From contig NZ_LOHP01000047.1 in the NCBI RefSeq assembly GCF_001482305.1, positions 1 through 64,000 on the forward strand: 64,000 nucleotides of DNA. Direction: 5' to 3'. Both the position numbers and the translations under genes were made by a program. Source of the stretch: Leucobacter sp. G161 (GTDB lineage Bacteria > Actinomycetota > Actinomycetes > Actinomycetales > Microbacteriaceae). Under the pieces are notes generated by a model. The model was not told the DNA's origin. It searched no databases and saw only the letters and a list, made by a program, of their open reading frames with translations. This document shows, piece by piece, positions 35,807 to 44,377 of this stretch (its first letter is position 1; each line of letters starts with the position of its first letter).

Positions 35807-36780
35807 TGCATCAGTCCTTCTTCTTTGTCGTTATCTGTGGCCGTCGGCGGCCCCTGCTCTGGCGCGTAACCGTTCTTCGTCTTTGGTGATCCGGGCTGTC
35901 GCCGAAGCGCCCGACGCATTTTCGTGAGCCTGCGCGACGTCACGAGCGCTGCCTCTGGGTTGACATGGCCCAGAGCCAACACGAGCGCATCAATCGCAAC
36001 CATTGAGGGGAGATTCTCACCGGTAAGCCCACCTGCAGAGCTCGCAGTGCGCAGCACACAGTCAACTCGATCGACATAGGCGTCACGATACTTATCGGTG
36101 AATAACAGGGTCGTGACGCCCCGTCGGCGCGCCTCAGCAAAGGCCACGTCGAGTTCGCTGAACTCACGACCTGGCGCGAAGGCCACCAGCAGGTCTCCTT
36201 CTCGTAGGCTCAGCAGCGCGTCCGCAAACGCAAACCCCATACCCTGTGCGGTACGCGCCAAGACGCCCTGCCGCAGCAGCTTCGTTGTGAGGTACTCGGC
36301 GGAAACCGACGAGACCCCAACGCCGTACGCATGCACGGTGGTTGCGGCGCTCACCATGCGCGCCGCACGCGAGAACGCTTCAGTTTCCAGATAGCTTCGC
36401 GAGGTCGCCAGCCGTTCTCTGGCCTCCTCGAACACGATGTCGAGGAGGCTGCTGTGTGACTCACGTTTCGTCACCGTGAGCTTCGTCGAAAGCCGATTGG
36501 TCGGGTGCACCGTCAGCGCGCGCTGCGACCCGAGCGCACGGCGCAGCTCAGGCCAGCCGTTGTAGCCAAGCGAACGTGCGGTGCGTACGACGGTCATGTC
36601 GCTCGCGCCGAGCGTCTCCCCGACTTGGACGGCGCTCATCAGCAGGGCCTGTGCTGGCTGCTCAGCAATGTACTTCGCCACCTTCGTCTCGCCGGCCGTC
36701 AGCTGCGGGAGCCGTTCTTGGATTCGCGCAAGCACGTCACCGGGGTTGTCGAGCTGCGGTTCCTGTTCCTCCCCACTCAC
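35803..36780 (-). CDS. MurR/RpiR-family regulator with SIS domain
   Basis: The 325-residue protein has an N-terminal RpiR HTH (LTAGETKVAKYIAEQP, VGETLGASDMTVVRTARSLG) and a SIS domain (about 130-270, VHAYGVGVSSVSAEYLTTKL), which senses phosphorylated or other small ligands. The C-terminal 40 residues are polar and unusual. It is inside the operon it probably controls, overlapping its neighbours by 4 bp on both sides. Confidence 0.88.
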   Translation of the reverse strand: MSGEEQEPQLDNPGDVLARIQERLPQLTAGETKVAKYIAEQPAQALLMSAVQVGETLGASDMTVVRTARSLGYNGWPELRRALGSQRALTVHPTNRLSTKLTVTKRESHSSLLDIVFEEARERLATSRSYLETEAFSRAARMVSAATTVHAYGVGVSSVSAEYLTTKLLRQGVLARTAQGMGFAFADALLSLREGDLLVAFAPGREFSELDVAFAEARRRGVTTLLFTDKYRDAYVDRVDCVLRTASSAGGLTGENLPSMVAIDALVLALGHVNPEAALVTSRRLTKMRRALRRQPGSPKTKNGYAPEQGPPTATDNDKEEGLMQ

Positions 36781-37649
36781 GATTGCACCGGTGCAGACGC
36801 ATTGTCAGCCGCCCGAGCACGCCGCAGCAGGTTCCGTAGCACCCTGAACGTCGGTTTCAGCAGGTGATAGCCTTCGTGGGCGACGCCCGGAACGAGATCG
36901 ACAGTCACCTCGTTACCGTTGCGCCGCAGCGACTCAGCGAGCGCTTCCAGCCTCACAATACGTGTCACCCCGGCAGCGTTAACCCCGGGAATGTACACAC
37001 GATGCCCCGGCTGCACCGAGATCTCCCACGTCGCGGTGTCTTCGTCGCCAACGATGAGGTTCGCAGGCACCCGAGCGACAGCTACCGGATCGAACGGGCG
37101 ACCAAACGTCTGCTCGAGTGCCGCCACGCCTGCTGGCCAGGGCAGCGTCTGATCGCACAGGGTAACGACGCCCGGCGAGACGATGGAAACTCCGAAGAGC
37201 CGCTCGGGGTAGGCGTATAGGAAGCGGTGTGTGAAGTGACCACCGCCCGAGAACCCTGTGAGGAAGAACGTGGCGAAGTCCTGCCGGTAGGCTTCCTCGA
37301 GTTCGCGCACCATGTCGAGCAATACGAGGTCGTAACGTGCATCTTCGGAGACAAGGTACTTGTAGGCGTCAAGGTCTCCCTGCTCTCCGATCCCAGCCGG
37401 GAAGAGCGGCACAAGCACGAAACACTGCTCGGCCTCAGCGAATTCGATGAACTCGTTGCGAAGCCGCGTCGCGTCGCGGCCCGTCCCATGAATGGCGACA
37501 ATGAGGGGGTAGTCCTTCGGTTCCGCCTCGTCGTAGCTTTCCGGGACGTATAGGCAGTACGAAAATCGCTGGTCCAGCCGACTCGCGAACACAGTTGTCG
37601 CCCCAAACTGGTAGAACGAGAGCCGCTTTCCGTTAGTAGTAGGCCTCAT
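36777..37649 (-). CDS. Alpha/beta hydrolase (esterase/PHB-depolymerase-like)
   Basis: The 290-residue protein has IVAIHGTGRDA as oxyanion-side loop, nucleophile Ser134 in LTGFSGGGHFT, an Asp candidate at 202/204 in VGDEDTATWE and His258 in GVAHEGYH. No signal peptide is seen, so it acts in the cytoplasm. Within an operon for peptide-like import and a C45 hydrolase it may cleave an ester or amide in the imported compound; inference. Confidence 0.83.
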   Translation of the reverse strand: MRPTTNGKRLSFYQFGATTVFASRLDQRFSYCLYVPESYDEAEPKDYPLIVAIHGTGRDATRLRNEFIEFAEAEQCFVLVPLFPAGIGEQGDLDAYKYLVSEDARYDLVLLDMVRELEEAYRQDFATFFLTGFSGGGHFTHRFLYAYPERLFGVSIVSPGVVTLCDQTLPWPAGVAALEQTFGRPFDPVAVARVPANLIVGDEDTATWEISVQPGHRVYIPGVNAAGVTRIVRLEALAESLRRNGNEVTVDLVPGVAHEGYHLLKPTFRVLRNLLRRARAADNASAPVQS

Positions 37650-38779
37650 GCTGTCTCCTTCGTTGCTGCTGTCATCGGTGACCCAGTGGGCGTATCGTCC
37701 GCAAACCCGAACAGGTGGTACTCGTGCCTGGACGGAGGGCCGCTCGCAACCCAGATCTGGCCGCGAGCGGGTTCAGCGATCACCGAGGTTACCGTCATAT
37801 TTCGATCCTCCTCGTCGATCTCGCGCGCATCGTCCTCAGGGTAAATCGAGAGCTCATTTCCAACATCACTGCGGTCGCGCAACAGCTCCGCGATCCCCGT
37901 AGGATCAAGCCCGCTCTCGCTCGCCATGATCGACCCGGTAAGCCGCCGGTAGCGAATCTGCGAGTTCTCCAGGAACGGATTCGCCTCGTGCTGCGAGAGA
38001 TGTTCATTGAGATAGTGGTTCGCGTGAGTCAAGAATCCGTGTTCGGCAGCAATCGCTACCATCTCATCAGAGGTATTCTCGAGGTCAACAGCGTTCCCTG
38101 CTGCATCGAGCATGATGACGTTGCGCGACGACGCGCGGTGCAACTCGCGCAGCGCTGCCTCGGCCTCGTGAACAGTGGAGTTGCGAAGCGCGACGCGGGT
38201 GTAGAGGTACCGGGGAAAGCCGTCACGCCAGCTGGCACAGTGCAGGTAGTTGCCAAAGACTCCGAGCCCCGCGTTATTGATGCCGATGTACGAGATTTGA
38301 CCGGCGGGAATAACCATGAGGAGTTCCGGTTCGTCCTCGACACTCAGCCGGACGACCGTCATCAGGTCGTGGTACATGGCGGGAAGGTCAGCATTCTGTC
38401 CGACAAAGCCCCGCCCCTCAGCCCCGCGCTCGGGCTGAATCGCAAAGGTCGTGCACTCCTGCTCGGCGCCATGCCGACCAACGAGCTGAACAAACACCTC
38501 GGCCCGGAGCTGCAGGAGGAACGCCGCGCCGAGCGAGATCCCAGCCCCCTCGGCGAGCCCGCGAATCTCTTCGTCAAGCCCGGCCGAGACCGCGCGAATA
38601 CCCTCCCGGTAGCCGAGTGCAGCAGCTTCGGCCTGCACGATAGAGATGCCTTGGCGATCAAATCGGCGCTGCAGTCGTTCGAGGTGCAGCAGAATCTTGG
38701 GCTGCAGCGCATCGCCGTGTTGTTTGCCGACCTCGAAATGCGTGCCAGAGAAGTGGTGGAAAGGGAAGTTGTCGGTCAC
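37646..38779 (-). CDS. C45-family acyltransferase/hydrolase (isopenicillin-N acyltransferase-like)
   Basis: A GTG at 38779 (AAAGGACTCATCT upstream) gives 377 residues. N-terminal FSGTHFEVGKQHG and the Ntn-type nucleophile Cys109 in QECTTFAI, followed by GFVGQNADLP, are typical of C45 proteins; most are self-processed just before the Cys. Relatives hydrolyse or transfer acyl groups on amides such as penicillins, acyl-homoserine lactones or N-acyl amino acids. It sits after the ATPase genes in the operon and overlaps the alpha/beta hydrolase by 4 bp. Confidence 0.85.
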   Translation of the reverse strand: MTDNFPFHHFSGTHFEVGKQHGDALQPKILLHLERLQRRFDRQGISIVQAEAAALGYREGIRAVSAGLDEEIRGLAEGAGISLGAAFLLQLRAEVFVQLVGRHGAEQECTTFAIQPERGAEGRGFVGQNADLPAMYHDLMTVVRLSVEDEPELLMVIPAGQISYIGINNAGLGVFGNYLHCASWRDGFPRYLYTRVALRNSTVHEAEAALRELHRASSRNVIMLDAAGNAVDLENTSDEMVAIAAEHGFLTHANHYLNEHLSQHEANPFLENSQIRYRRLTGSIMASESGLDPTGIAELLRDRSDVGNELSIYPEDDAREIDEEDRNMTVTSVIAEPARGQIWVASGPPSRHEYHLFGFADDTPTGSPMTAATKETA

Positions 38780-38820
38780 AGATGAGTCCTTTCGGAACGG
38801 TAGAAAGAGTGTGCTGGTGT

Positions 38821-39669
38821 TCACCGAGCGAGCCGGGCAAGCCGATCCCGCTGCTTCGCGCGCGCGATCGTCGGGTTCGCGATCGGCACGGCATCGATGA
38901 GTGCCCTGGTGTAGCTGTCCTGGGGGTTACTGATCACTGCTGCCGTGCCTCCGGCTTCAACGATCCGACCCTTGTTGAGGACGATGATGCGGGACGCGAG
39001 CTTGCGCGCCGTCGCGAGGTCGTGCGTAATGAAGAGCATTGAGAGGCCCTCGTCTTCGTTGAGTTCTTGGAGCACCTGCGCCACCTGGGCCTGGATCGAG
39101 ACGTCGAGTGAGGCAAGCGCCTCGTCTGCGACGAGCAGTTTGGGCCTGGCGGCAAGCGCTCGGGCAATGCCAACGCGCTGTCGTTGCCCACCCGAGAGTT
39201 CGGCAGGCAGCCGGTCATACATGTCGCCGCCAAGGCGCACCCTGCTGAGCAGTGAACGGGCAACATCGTGGCGTTCAGCCGCGGGCAGGTCGCCCGTGAT
39301 CTTCAGCGCTTCCGCGACGGCATCCCCAATACGCATTCGCGGGTTGAGCGACGAGTACGGGTCTTGGAAAACCATTTGATAGTTGTGCCGGTGCGCGCGA
39401 CTCTCGCTGCCCTTCAGAGCGTGTATATCCTGCCCCTCGAAGCGCACCTGGCCTGCGGCGGGCTTGAGCATGCCGAGCAGGAGACGGCCGATCGTCGATT
39501 TACCTGAACCGCTCTCACCGACGAGGGCGATGATCTCGCCCCGCCCGATCGTGAAGCTCACATCGTGCACGGCGAGCTGTGGCTCGATCGCGCGGGAAAA
39601 CAGTGCGCGGCGTCGCGGATAGGCGTAACTCAGGTGGTCGACCGTGACGAGTGGATCTGTGGCGTTCAT
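38821..39669 (-). CDS. Peptide/nickel-type ABC transporter ATP-binding protein (DppF-like)
   Basis: The 282-residue ATPase has Walker A GESGSGKST (about 51-59), Q-loop FQDPYSSLNPRM, signature [15 protein letters not shown] and Walker B LLVADEALASLD. The motif DEALASLD replaces the common DEPVSALD but keeps the catalytic Glu. The C-terminal DSYTRALIDAVP is a shortened oligopeptide-type tail. It overlaps dppD by 4 bp and is 41 bp upstream of the C45 gene. Confidence 0.92.
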   Translation of the reverse strand: MNATDPLVTVDHLSYAYPRRRALFSRAIEPQLAVHDVSFTIGRGEIIALVGESGSGKSTIGRLLLGMLKPAAGQVRFEGQDIHALKGSESRAHRHNYQMVFQDPYSSLNPRMRIGDAVAEALKITGDLPAAERHDVARSLLSRVRLGGDMYDRLPAELSGGQRQRVGIARALAARPKLLVADEALASLDVSIQAQVAQVLQELNEDEGLSMLFITHDLATARKLASRIIVLNKGRIVEAGGTAAVISNPQDSYTRALIDAVPIANPTIARAKQRDRLARLAR

Positions 39670-40484
39670 CGCGTATTTCCTTCCGTCTCAGTGTCTGCGT
39701 CGAACAGCGTCGGCGTCGCCGCCAACAGCTGCTGGGTGTAGTCGTGCTCAGGATGAAAGAAGATCTCGTCGGCGGTACCGGATTCAACAAGTCTGCCGTT
39801 GCGCAGCACCGCGACGCGGTCAGCGAGGCCGGCCACGACACCGAGGTCGTGGGTGATCCACATCACCGTCATGTCAAGCTCCCGACGGAGCGTTGCAATG
39901 AGGTCGAGGATCTGCTGCTGGATGGTGACGTCGAGCGCGGTCGTTGGCTCATCAGCGATGAGCACTTTCGGTCCACAGCTGAGTGCAAGCGCAATCATGA
40001 CGCGCTGTCGCTGGCCGCCAGAAAACTCGTGCGGGTAGCTTCGGAGCCGCGCAGCCGCGTCGGGGATACCCACCTGTTCGAGCAACTCGACCGTGCGCTG
40101 CTTCGCTTGTGCGGTGCTGAGCTTGCGATGGGCGCGCAACACGAGCTCGAACTGTTGTTGCAGGTTGAGAGTGGGGTTGAGCGCCGCCATTGCGTCTTGC
40201 GGCACGAGCGCGATCTCGCTCCCGTTCAGTCGCCGTCGCGCCTTCGCGTCCAGGTTCAGGAGGCTCTGTCCTTCGAGCCGAACATCGCCACCGAGCACGC
40301 TGATGCCGGGAGGGAGGAGGCCCATGACGGCGAGCATGCTCAGGGTTTTTCCGGAACCGCTCTCACCGACGAGTGCGGTCGCACTGCCCTCGTCAACGGC
40401 GATCGATACGCCGTCAACCAGCACCTTGCCTGTCGATTCAAACCCGATGGTGAGATTTGCTATTTCAAGCATGGGGGTGCTCAT
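39666..40484 (-). CDS. Peptide/nickel-type ABC transporter ATP-binding protein (DppD-like)
   Basis: From ATG 40484 (GAAAGGAG 8 bp upstream) it has 272 residues with Walker [10 protein letters not shown]-loop [13 protein letters not shown], signature [15 protein letters not shown] and Walker [13 protein letters not shown]. The second ATPase of the importer, coupled by ATGA overlaps to dppC and dppF. Confidence 0.92.
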   Translation of the reverse strand: MSTPMLEIANLTIGFESTGKVLVDGVSIAVDEGSATALVGESGSGKTLSMLAVMGLLPPGISVLGGDVRLEGQSLLNLDAKARRRLNGSEIALVPQDAMAALNPTLNLQQQFELVLRAHRKLSTAQAKQRTVELLEQVGIPDAAARLRSYPHEFSGGQRQRVMIALALSCGPKVLIADEPTTALDVTIQQQILDLIATLRRELDMTVMWITHDLGVVAGLADRVAVLRNGRLVESGTADEIFFHPEHDYTQQLLAATPTLFDADTETEGNTR

Positions 40485-41377
40485 GCTGCGTGCTCCTTTC
40501 GTCCCTGAATGGCCTTGTTGAGGCCCTCCCCTATGAAGTTCACTGAGAGGATGACCAGGAAGATCATGACGCCGGGGAAGAACCCGCGCCACCACTGCCC
40601 GCCGCTAATGACAGCACGCTGGGCCTCCTCGAGCAGCCCGCCCCATGTCGCTTGCGGCGCTTGAAAGCCAAGCCCAAGGAACGAGAGCGCAGACTCGGTG
40701 AGCACAGCAGAGGCGATCCCGAGCGTTGCCGCGACAAAGATCGGCGCGAGCGCGTTCGGCAAGATGTGGGCTGCGATGAGCCGCAGATCGGTCGCACCGA
40801 GCCCCCGAGCTGCCTGCACGAAATCAGCCTTCTTCAGGCTCAGAATGCTCGCGCGCAAGAGGCGCGCAGTCGTCATCCAGCTAAACGCCGAGATCGCGAG
40901 AATGATCGAAGTGAAGCCTGGGCCGATGAGCGCGACGAGCAAAATCACAACGAAAAGCGCAGGCATCGAGTAGAACACATCGGCGATCCGCATGAGGAGA
41001 TTGTCAACCCACCCGCCGAAATAGCCGGCGATAGCGCCAACAACGATGCCGAGCGTGATGGCGACGCCGACCGCAATGAGTGCGACAGTAATCGTGAGCC
41101 GGCCGCCGTCGAGCACACGCGCAAGTACGTCTCGTCCGAGTTCGTCAGTGCCCATGAGGTGCACGAGCGAGGGCGCCTGGCCCTTCGCTGAAAGATCGAT
41201 CTGTTCGGGGGTGAACGACACGACGAGCGGCCCGACAAATACGAACAGCAGCAGGGCGACGAACGTGATTAGGCCGATTCTTGCGGGGATGCTCCGCCAG
41301 AACAGTGCCGTGAATCCCGACGCGGCGGGCCGCGCAACGCGCACGACCTGAGTTTTGGGAGCGGTGATCCTATTCAT
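40481..41377 (-). CDS. Peptide-type ABC transporter permease (DppC-like)
   Basis: The 298-residue permease begins at ATG 41377 (AAGGATCAGCT upstream), overlapping dppB by 8 bp. It has an N-terminal membrane anchor, the short DppC periplasmic motif GTDELGRDVLARVLDGGR, and the cytoplasmic EAA loop QAARGLGATDLRLIAAHILP, with about six helices. Confidence 0.92.
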   Translation of the reverse strand: MNRITAPKTQVVRVARPAASGFTALFWRSIPARIGLITFVALLLFVFVGPLVVSFTPEQIDLSAKGQAPSLVHLMGTDELGRDVLARVLDGGRLTITVALIAVGVAITLGIVVGAIAGYFGGWVDNLLMRIADVFYSMPALFVVILLVALIGPGFTSIILAISAFSWMTTARLLRASILSLKKADFVQAARGLGATDLRLIAAHILPNALAPIFVAATLGIASAVLTESALSFLGLGFQAPQATWGGLLEEAQRAVISGGQWWRGFFPGVMIFLVILSVNFIGEGLNKAIQGRKEHAA

Positions 41378-42338
41378 AGCTGATCCTTGGGTCGAGGCGG
41401 CTGTACACGACATCCGCGAAGAGGTTGGCGAGCAGCACTAGCAGGGCGGCAATCATGAGAATTCCGAGGAGCACCGGGTAGTCACGCATGTCGGCGGATT
41501 CAACAAATAGGCGCCCCATCCCGGGCAATCCAAAGATCGTCTCGGTCACCACCGCGCCGAGGAAAAGCTCAGGGAGCATGAGCACCGCAATTGTGACGAC
41601 GGGGAGGGAAGCATTCTTCAGCACATGGCTACGAATGACTGTGGACTCTGGCAGGCCGCTGGCACGGGCCGACCGCACGAAATCCTTGTCGAGAACTTCG
41701 ATGACCGAAGAGCGGACGTGGCGGGCGAGCCCGGCGATCGACACGAGTACGAGGGAGAGCACCGGGAGCACGAGATGCTTCGCCAGATCAAGTGCCGCTC
41801 CGACCCCGTCGTGGGACGCGCGAAGGTCACGAAGCCCGGAACTTGGCAGCCAACCGAGGCTGTAAGAGAAGATGAAGATGAGCATCAGTGCAAGCCAGAA
41901 TCCTGGTACTGCGAGACCCGCGTAAGTGAGTCCCGTCGCGAGATGGTCGAACCAGCCGTCCTTGCGAATACCCGAGTTCACTCCGATGAGCAATGCGAAC
42001 AACAGCGAGAACGCAAACGCGGTCAACGTGAGGAGCAGGGTGGTCGGTACGCGCTCCCCAATCACACTGAGCACGGGTCGCCCGGTGAGGTACGAACTCC
42101 CCCAATCGCCTGTAACGACACCCTTGAGCCAGGTGAAGTATTGCAGCACGATCGGATCGTCTAGGCCGTACCGGCCGCGCAACCGTTCGAGTTGCGCGGC
42201 CGTTGCGGTGGAGGCTCCGCCCTCCCCCATCGACATCGGGCCGCCGGGTGTCATCTGCATAAGCAGAAACACCAGCACACTTATGCCAAGCAGTAGTGGA
42301 ATCGACTGCAGAAGTCGACGCAGTAGGTACGAAGCCAT
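41370..42338 (-). CDS. Peptide-type ABC transporter permease (DppB-like)
   Basis: From ATG 42338 it has 322 residues, starting MASYLLRRLLQSIPLLLGIS as in DppB/OppB. EAA-loop sequence RSARASGLPESTVIRSHVLK and the closing LDPRISYE are typical. It starts 5 bp after the binding-protein stop with only a weak Shine-Dalgarno, so coupling is likely. Confidence 0.92.
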   Translation of the reverse strand: MASYLLRRLLQSIPLLLGISVLVFLLMQMTPGGPMSMGEGGASTATAAQLERLRGRYGLDDPIVLQYFTWLKGVVTGDWGSSYLTGRPVLSVIGERVPTTLLLTLTAFAFSLLFALLIGVNSGIRKDGWFDHLATGLTYAGLAVPGFWLALMLIFIFSYSLGWLPSSGLRDLRASHDGVGAALDLAKHLVLPVLSLVLVSIAGLARHVRSSVIEVLDKDFVRSARASGLPESTVIRSHVLKNASLPVVTIAVLMLPELFLGAVVTETIFGLPGMGRLFVESADMRDYPVLLGILMIAALLVLLANLFADVVYSRLDPRISYE

Positions 42339-42343
42339 CGGGG

Positions 42344-44056
42344 TTACTTGTCCGTTCCCGCGAATGCCCAGTTGACGGAGCTCGTGGTGTCCCACGGCCC
42401 ATTCCAGGCATCGTCAGTGACACCACTGAGATTCGATGACCACGCCCATGCGGTGGGGGCAGCGTAGATCGGGATCGCTGGGCGCTCTGCAGCAAAGAGC
42501 GCGTTCGCTGAGTGCACTGCTTCGGCGCGCGCCTTGGGGTCCATCTCGGAGGCGACAGTCGCGACAAGCGCGTCGTACTCCGGGTTGCTCCACCATGCGT
42601 ACGAGTACCCCGCTGATTCGGGCCCACTCGGGATGCTCTGCGTCTCAAACTCCACCATCCACTCGGTGGGGTCCGGCAACTTGCCTGCTCGCGACATCAT
42701 AATGTCGTAGCTGCCGGTTGACAGCAGGCCGCCGTCTTTCGCGTCACCGAACATGAGGTTCGATGGCACGTTCTCGATGATGGTCTCGATGCCAACCTCC
42801 TTCAGGTTCTGTTGGATGACCTGCTGGTAGAGGGCACGCACTTCGTCACCGCTGATGGTCTGGAACTTGACTGACGCGCGTACGCCGTCTTTAGCGCGCA
42901 CCCCGTCGTTGCCGAGCTCCCAGCCTGCACTCTCGAGCACCTTCTGGGCTTGCTTCGGGTCGTAGGGCGCGGTCTTCGTGAGTTCACCGCCGACGCCCGC
43001 GTACACGAGCGAATTGCTGAGCGTGCCGAACCCGCCGAGCACGTCGTTGAGCACGCCTTCACGGTCGATGGCCAAGTCAATGGCCTCGCGAACCGCGGCA
43101 TCACCGAGCACGGGATGCGGCGTTCCCAGCTGGCCCTTTTCGGAGTTGTTCAGCCAGAGCCACTCGACGTGTCCAGTGCTCGTTGGCTTCTCGTTGAGCA
43201 CGATCGGGGCGCCCGCGTCGACGGCCTCAGCCACCTCATCGAGATCGCCTGCGGTCATCCCAAACACGAGGTCGAAGTCTCCGCGGGTGAACCCGTTGAC
43301 CGCCGTAGTGAGGTCGGGATTGATCTTCACGGTCACGCCGTCGAGCTTCGGCTGCTGGTCGGCACGCCAGTAATGTTCGTTGCGCACGAAGGTGATCTCA
43401 TCGCCCGAGATCCATTCCGAGATCTTGAATGGGCCTGTTCCCGTTGGCTCACGTAGCTCAGGGTCGTCTGCTGCGATGTTCGGGCCATCAAAGCGATGCT
43501 TCGGGAGCACCTGTTTGAACAGGTTGAGGTAGTTCGGCTGCGTCTGCATGAATGTCACCGCGATGGTGTGCGGATCGACGACCTCGTATGAGGCAATCGA
43601 GCTGTACTCGGTGTCGAGAATGGCGAGCGTGTCAGGCTGCTTCGTGACATCGATGGTGAAGGCGAGGTCCGCTGACGTGAAAGGTTCACCGTCTGACCAT
43701 GTGATGCCCTCGTGGAGCGGGTAGGTGACAGTCAGCCCGTCCTCGCTGATCAGGCCGTTCTCCTTCGTCGGGAGCTCTGCAGCAAGGTTCGGCACCCGCT
43801 CTCCGGTATCAAGCGTTGTGAACAGCGACTCCACGGCGAACGCGTACGTCAGGTTCGCTCCGCTCTGAGTGCTGAACAAGGGGCTCAGCATGCCGGGTTC
43901 CTGCGTGAGTGCGACGACTGCAATTCCGCCGGTTTGCGTCGCTGGGGCGTCTGCCGCTGGCGAAGAACATCCCGCCAGCACGAGCGCCGCGGCGAACCCC
44001 ACCGCCGCTGCTTGTATCGCTCTCGCCTTTCGGGGAGAGCCGTTCGTGTGTTTCAA
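42344..44056 (-). CDS. Extracellular solute-binding lipoprotein, family 5
   Basis: A TTG at 44056 opens a 570-residue protein with a basic N-terminus, hydrophobic helix and lipobox LAGC (Cys30). The family-5 fold follows, with LTVTYPLHEGITWSDGEPFT (about 105-125) and GTGPFKISEW. It captures the operon's substrate outside the membrane; peptides, amides or opines are typical. TTG overlaps the stop of a three-codon frame (ATG at 44062, MEP) sited after AGGAAAGG. The frame extends to 44113 across two hairpins; that extension is rejected because the signal peptide starts at 44056. Confidence 0.88.
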   Translation of the reverse strand: MKHTNGSPRKARAIQAAAVGFAAALVLAGCSSPAADAPATQTGGIAVVALTQEPGMLSPLFSTQSGANLTYAFAVESLFTTLDTGERVPNLAAELPTKENGLISEDGLTVTYPLHEGITWSDGEPFTSADLAFTIDVTKQPDTLAILDTEYSSIASYEVVDPHTIAVTFMQTQPNYLNLFKQVLPKHRFDGPNIAADDPELREPTGTGPFKISEWISGDEITFVRNEHYWRADQQPKLDGVTVKINPDLTTAVNGFTRGDFDLVFGMTAGDLDEVAEAVDAGAPIVLNEKPTSTGHVEWLWLNNSEKGQLGTPHPVLGDAAVREAIDLAIDREGVLNDVLGGFGTLSNSLVYAGVGGELTKTAPYDPKQAQKVLESAGWELGNDGVRAKDGVRASVKFQTISGDEVRALYQQVIQQNLKEVGIETIIENVPSNLMFGDAKDGGLLSTGSYDIMMSRAGKLPDPTEWMVEFETQSIPSGPESAGYSYAWWSNPEYDALVATVASEMDPKARAEAVHSANALFAAERPAIPIYAAPTAWAWSSNLSGVTDDAWNGPWDTTSSVNWAFAGTDK

Positions 44057-44080
44057 GGCTCCATTACCTTTCCTGCTTCG

Positions 44081-44122
44081 TCTACCGGCCGAGGCCGGTA
44101 GACCCCCGAGCAACCCTCGGGG
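44081..44122 (-). promoter_or_regulatory. Tandem hairpins in the leader of the binding-protein gene
   Basis: On the transcript a 7-bp hairpin (arms 44104-44110 and 44116-44122) is followed at once by a perfect 10-bp palindrome (44081-44090 with 44093-44102), 25 nt before the TTG start. They could protect the mRNA end or regulate translation. The loops do not match any riboswitch I recognise. Confidence 0.5.
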
Positions 44123-44148
44123 AAGCTGAACATTGTGATGTTGTGCGT

Positions 44149-44172
44149 CTCCACATTGATGCTTATGTGGAG
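44149..44172. promoter_or_regulatory. Likely operator dyad, CTCCACAT-N8-ATGTGGAG
   Basis: The perfect 8-bp inverted repeat (44149-44156 with 44165-44172) is the best operator candidate in the divergent region. The RpiR regulator in the dpp operon or the Lrp regulator after the fusion gene are candidate binders; neither is shown. Confidence 0.5.
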
Positions 44173-44377
44173 GTCATCATCTTATGGTCCGGCAGCAGTA
44201 CCAAGAAAGACGCGGAAGTATCAATGTTGTGAGATTTACGAAGTAGCACTATTTCCGCCTCAGAAACCACGGATATCGAAATCTGAGCGGTTTTCTTCTG
44301 CCCTCCGCAGCCAGAATGATTGCCGCTCCCGCGGGTCTTTTTCGCCCCGGGCCACGCACTTCACGATCGGAGTCACC

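Larger units (their letters stand above)
44057..44377. other. Intergenic control region between the dpp operon and the nitrilase-BKACE gene
   Basis: This 321-bp stretch has no gene. It contains two hairpins next to the binding-protein start, a 24-bp dyad at 44149-44172, and several TTGTGA/TTGTGAG words (44133, 44225) that may be part of a regulator site. Promoters for both directions should lie here; I could not fix them. Confidence 0.5.

Noticed and set aside
44081-44122. Riboswitch in the dpp-operon leader
   Set aside because: Two hairpins are real, but neither loop nor flanks match any riboswitch class I can recall, including the guanidine types, so no class is assigned.
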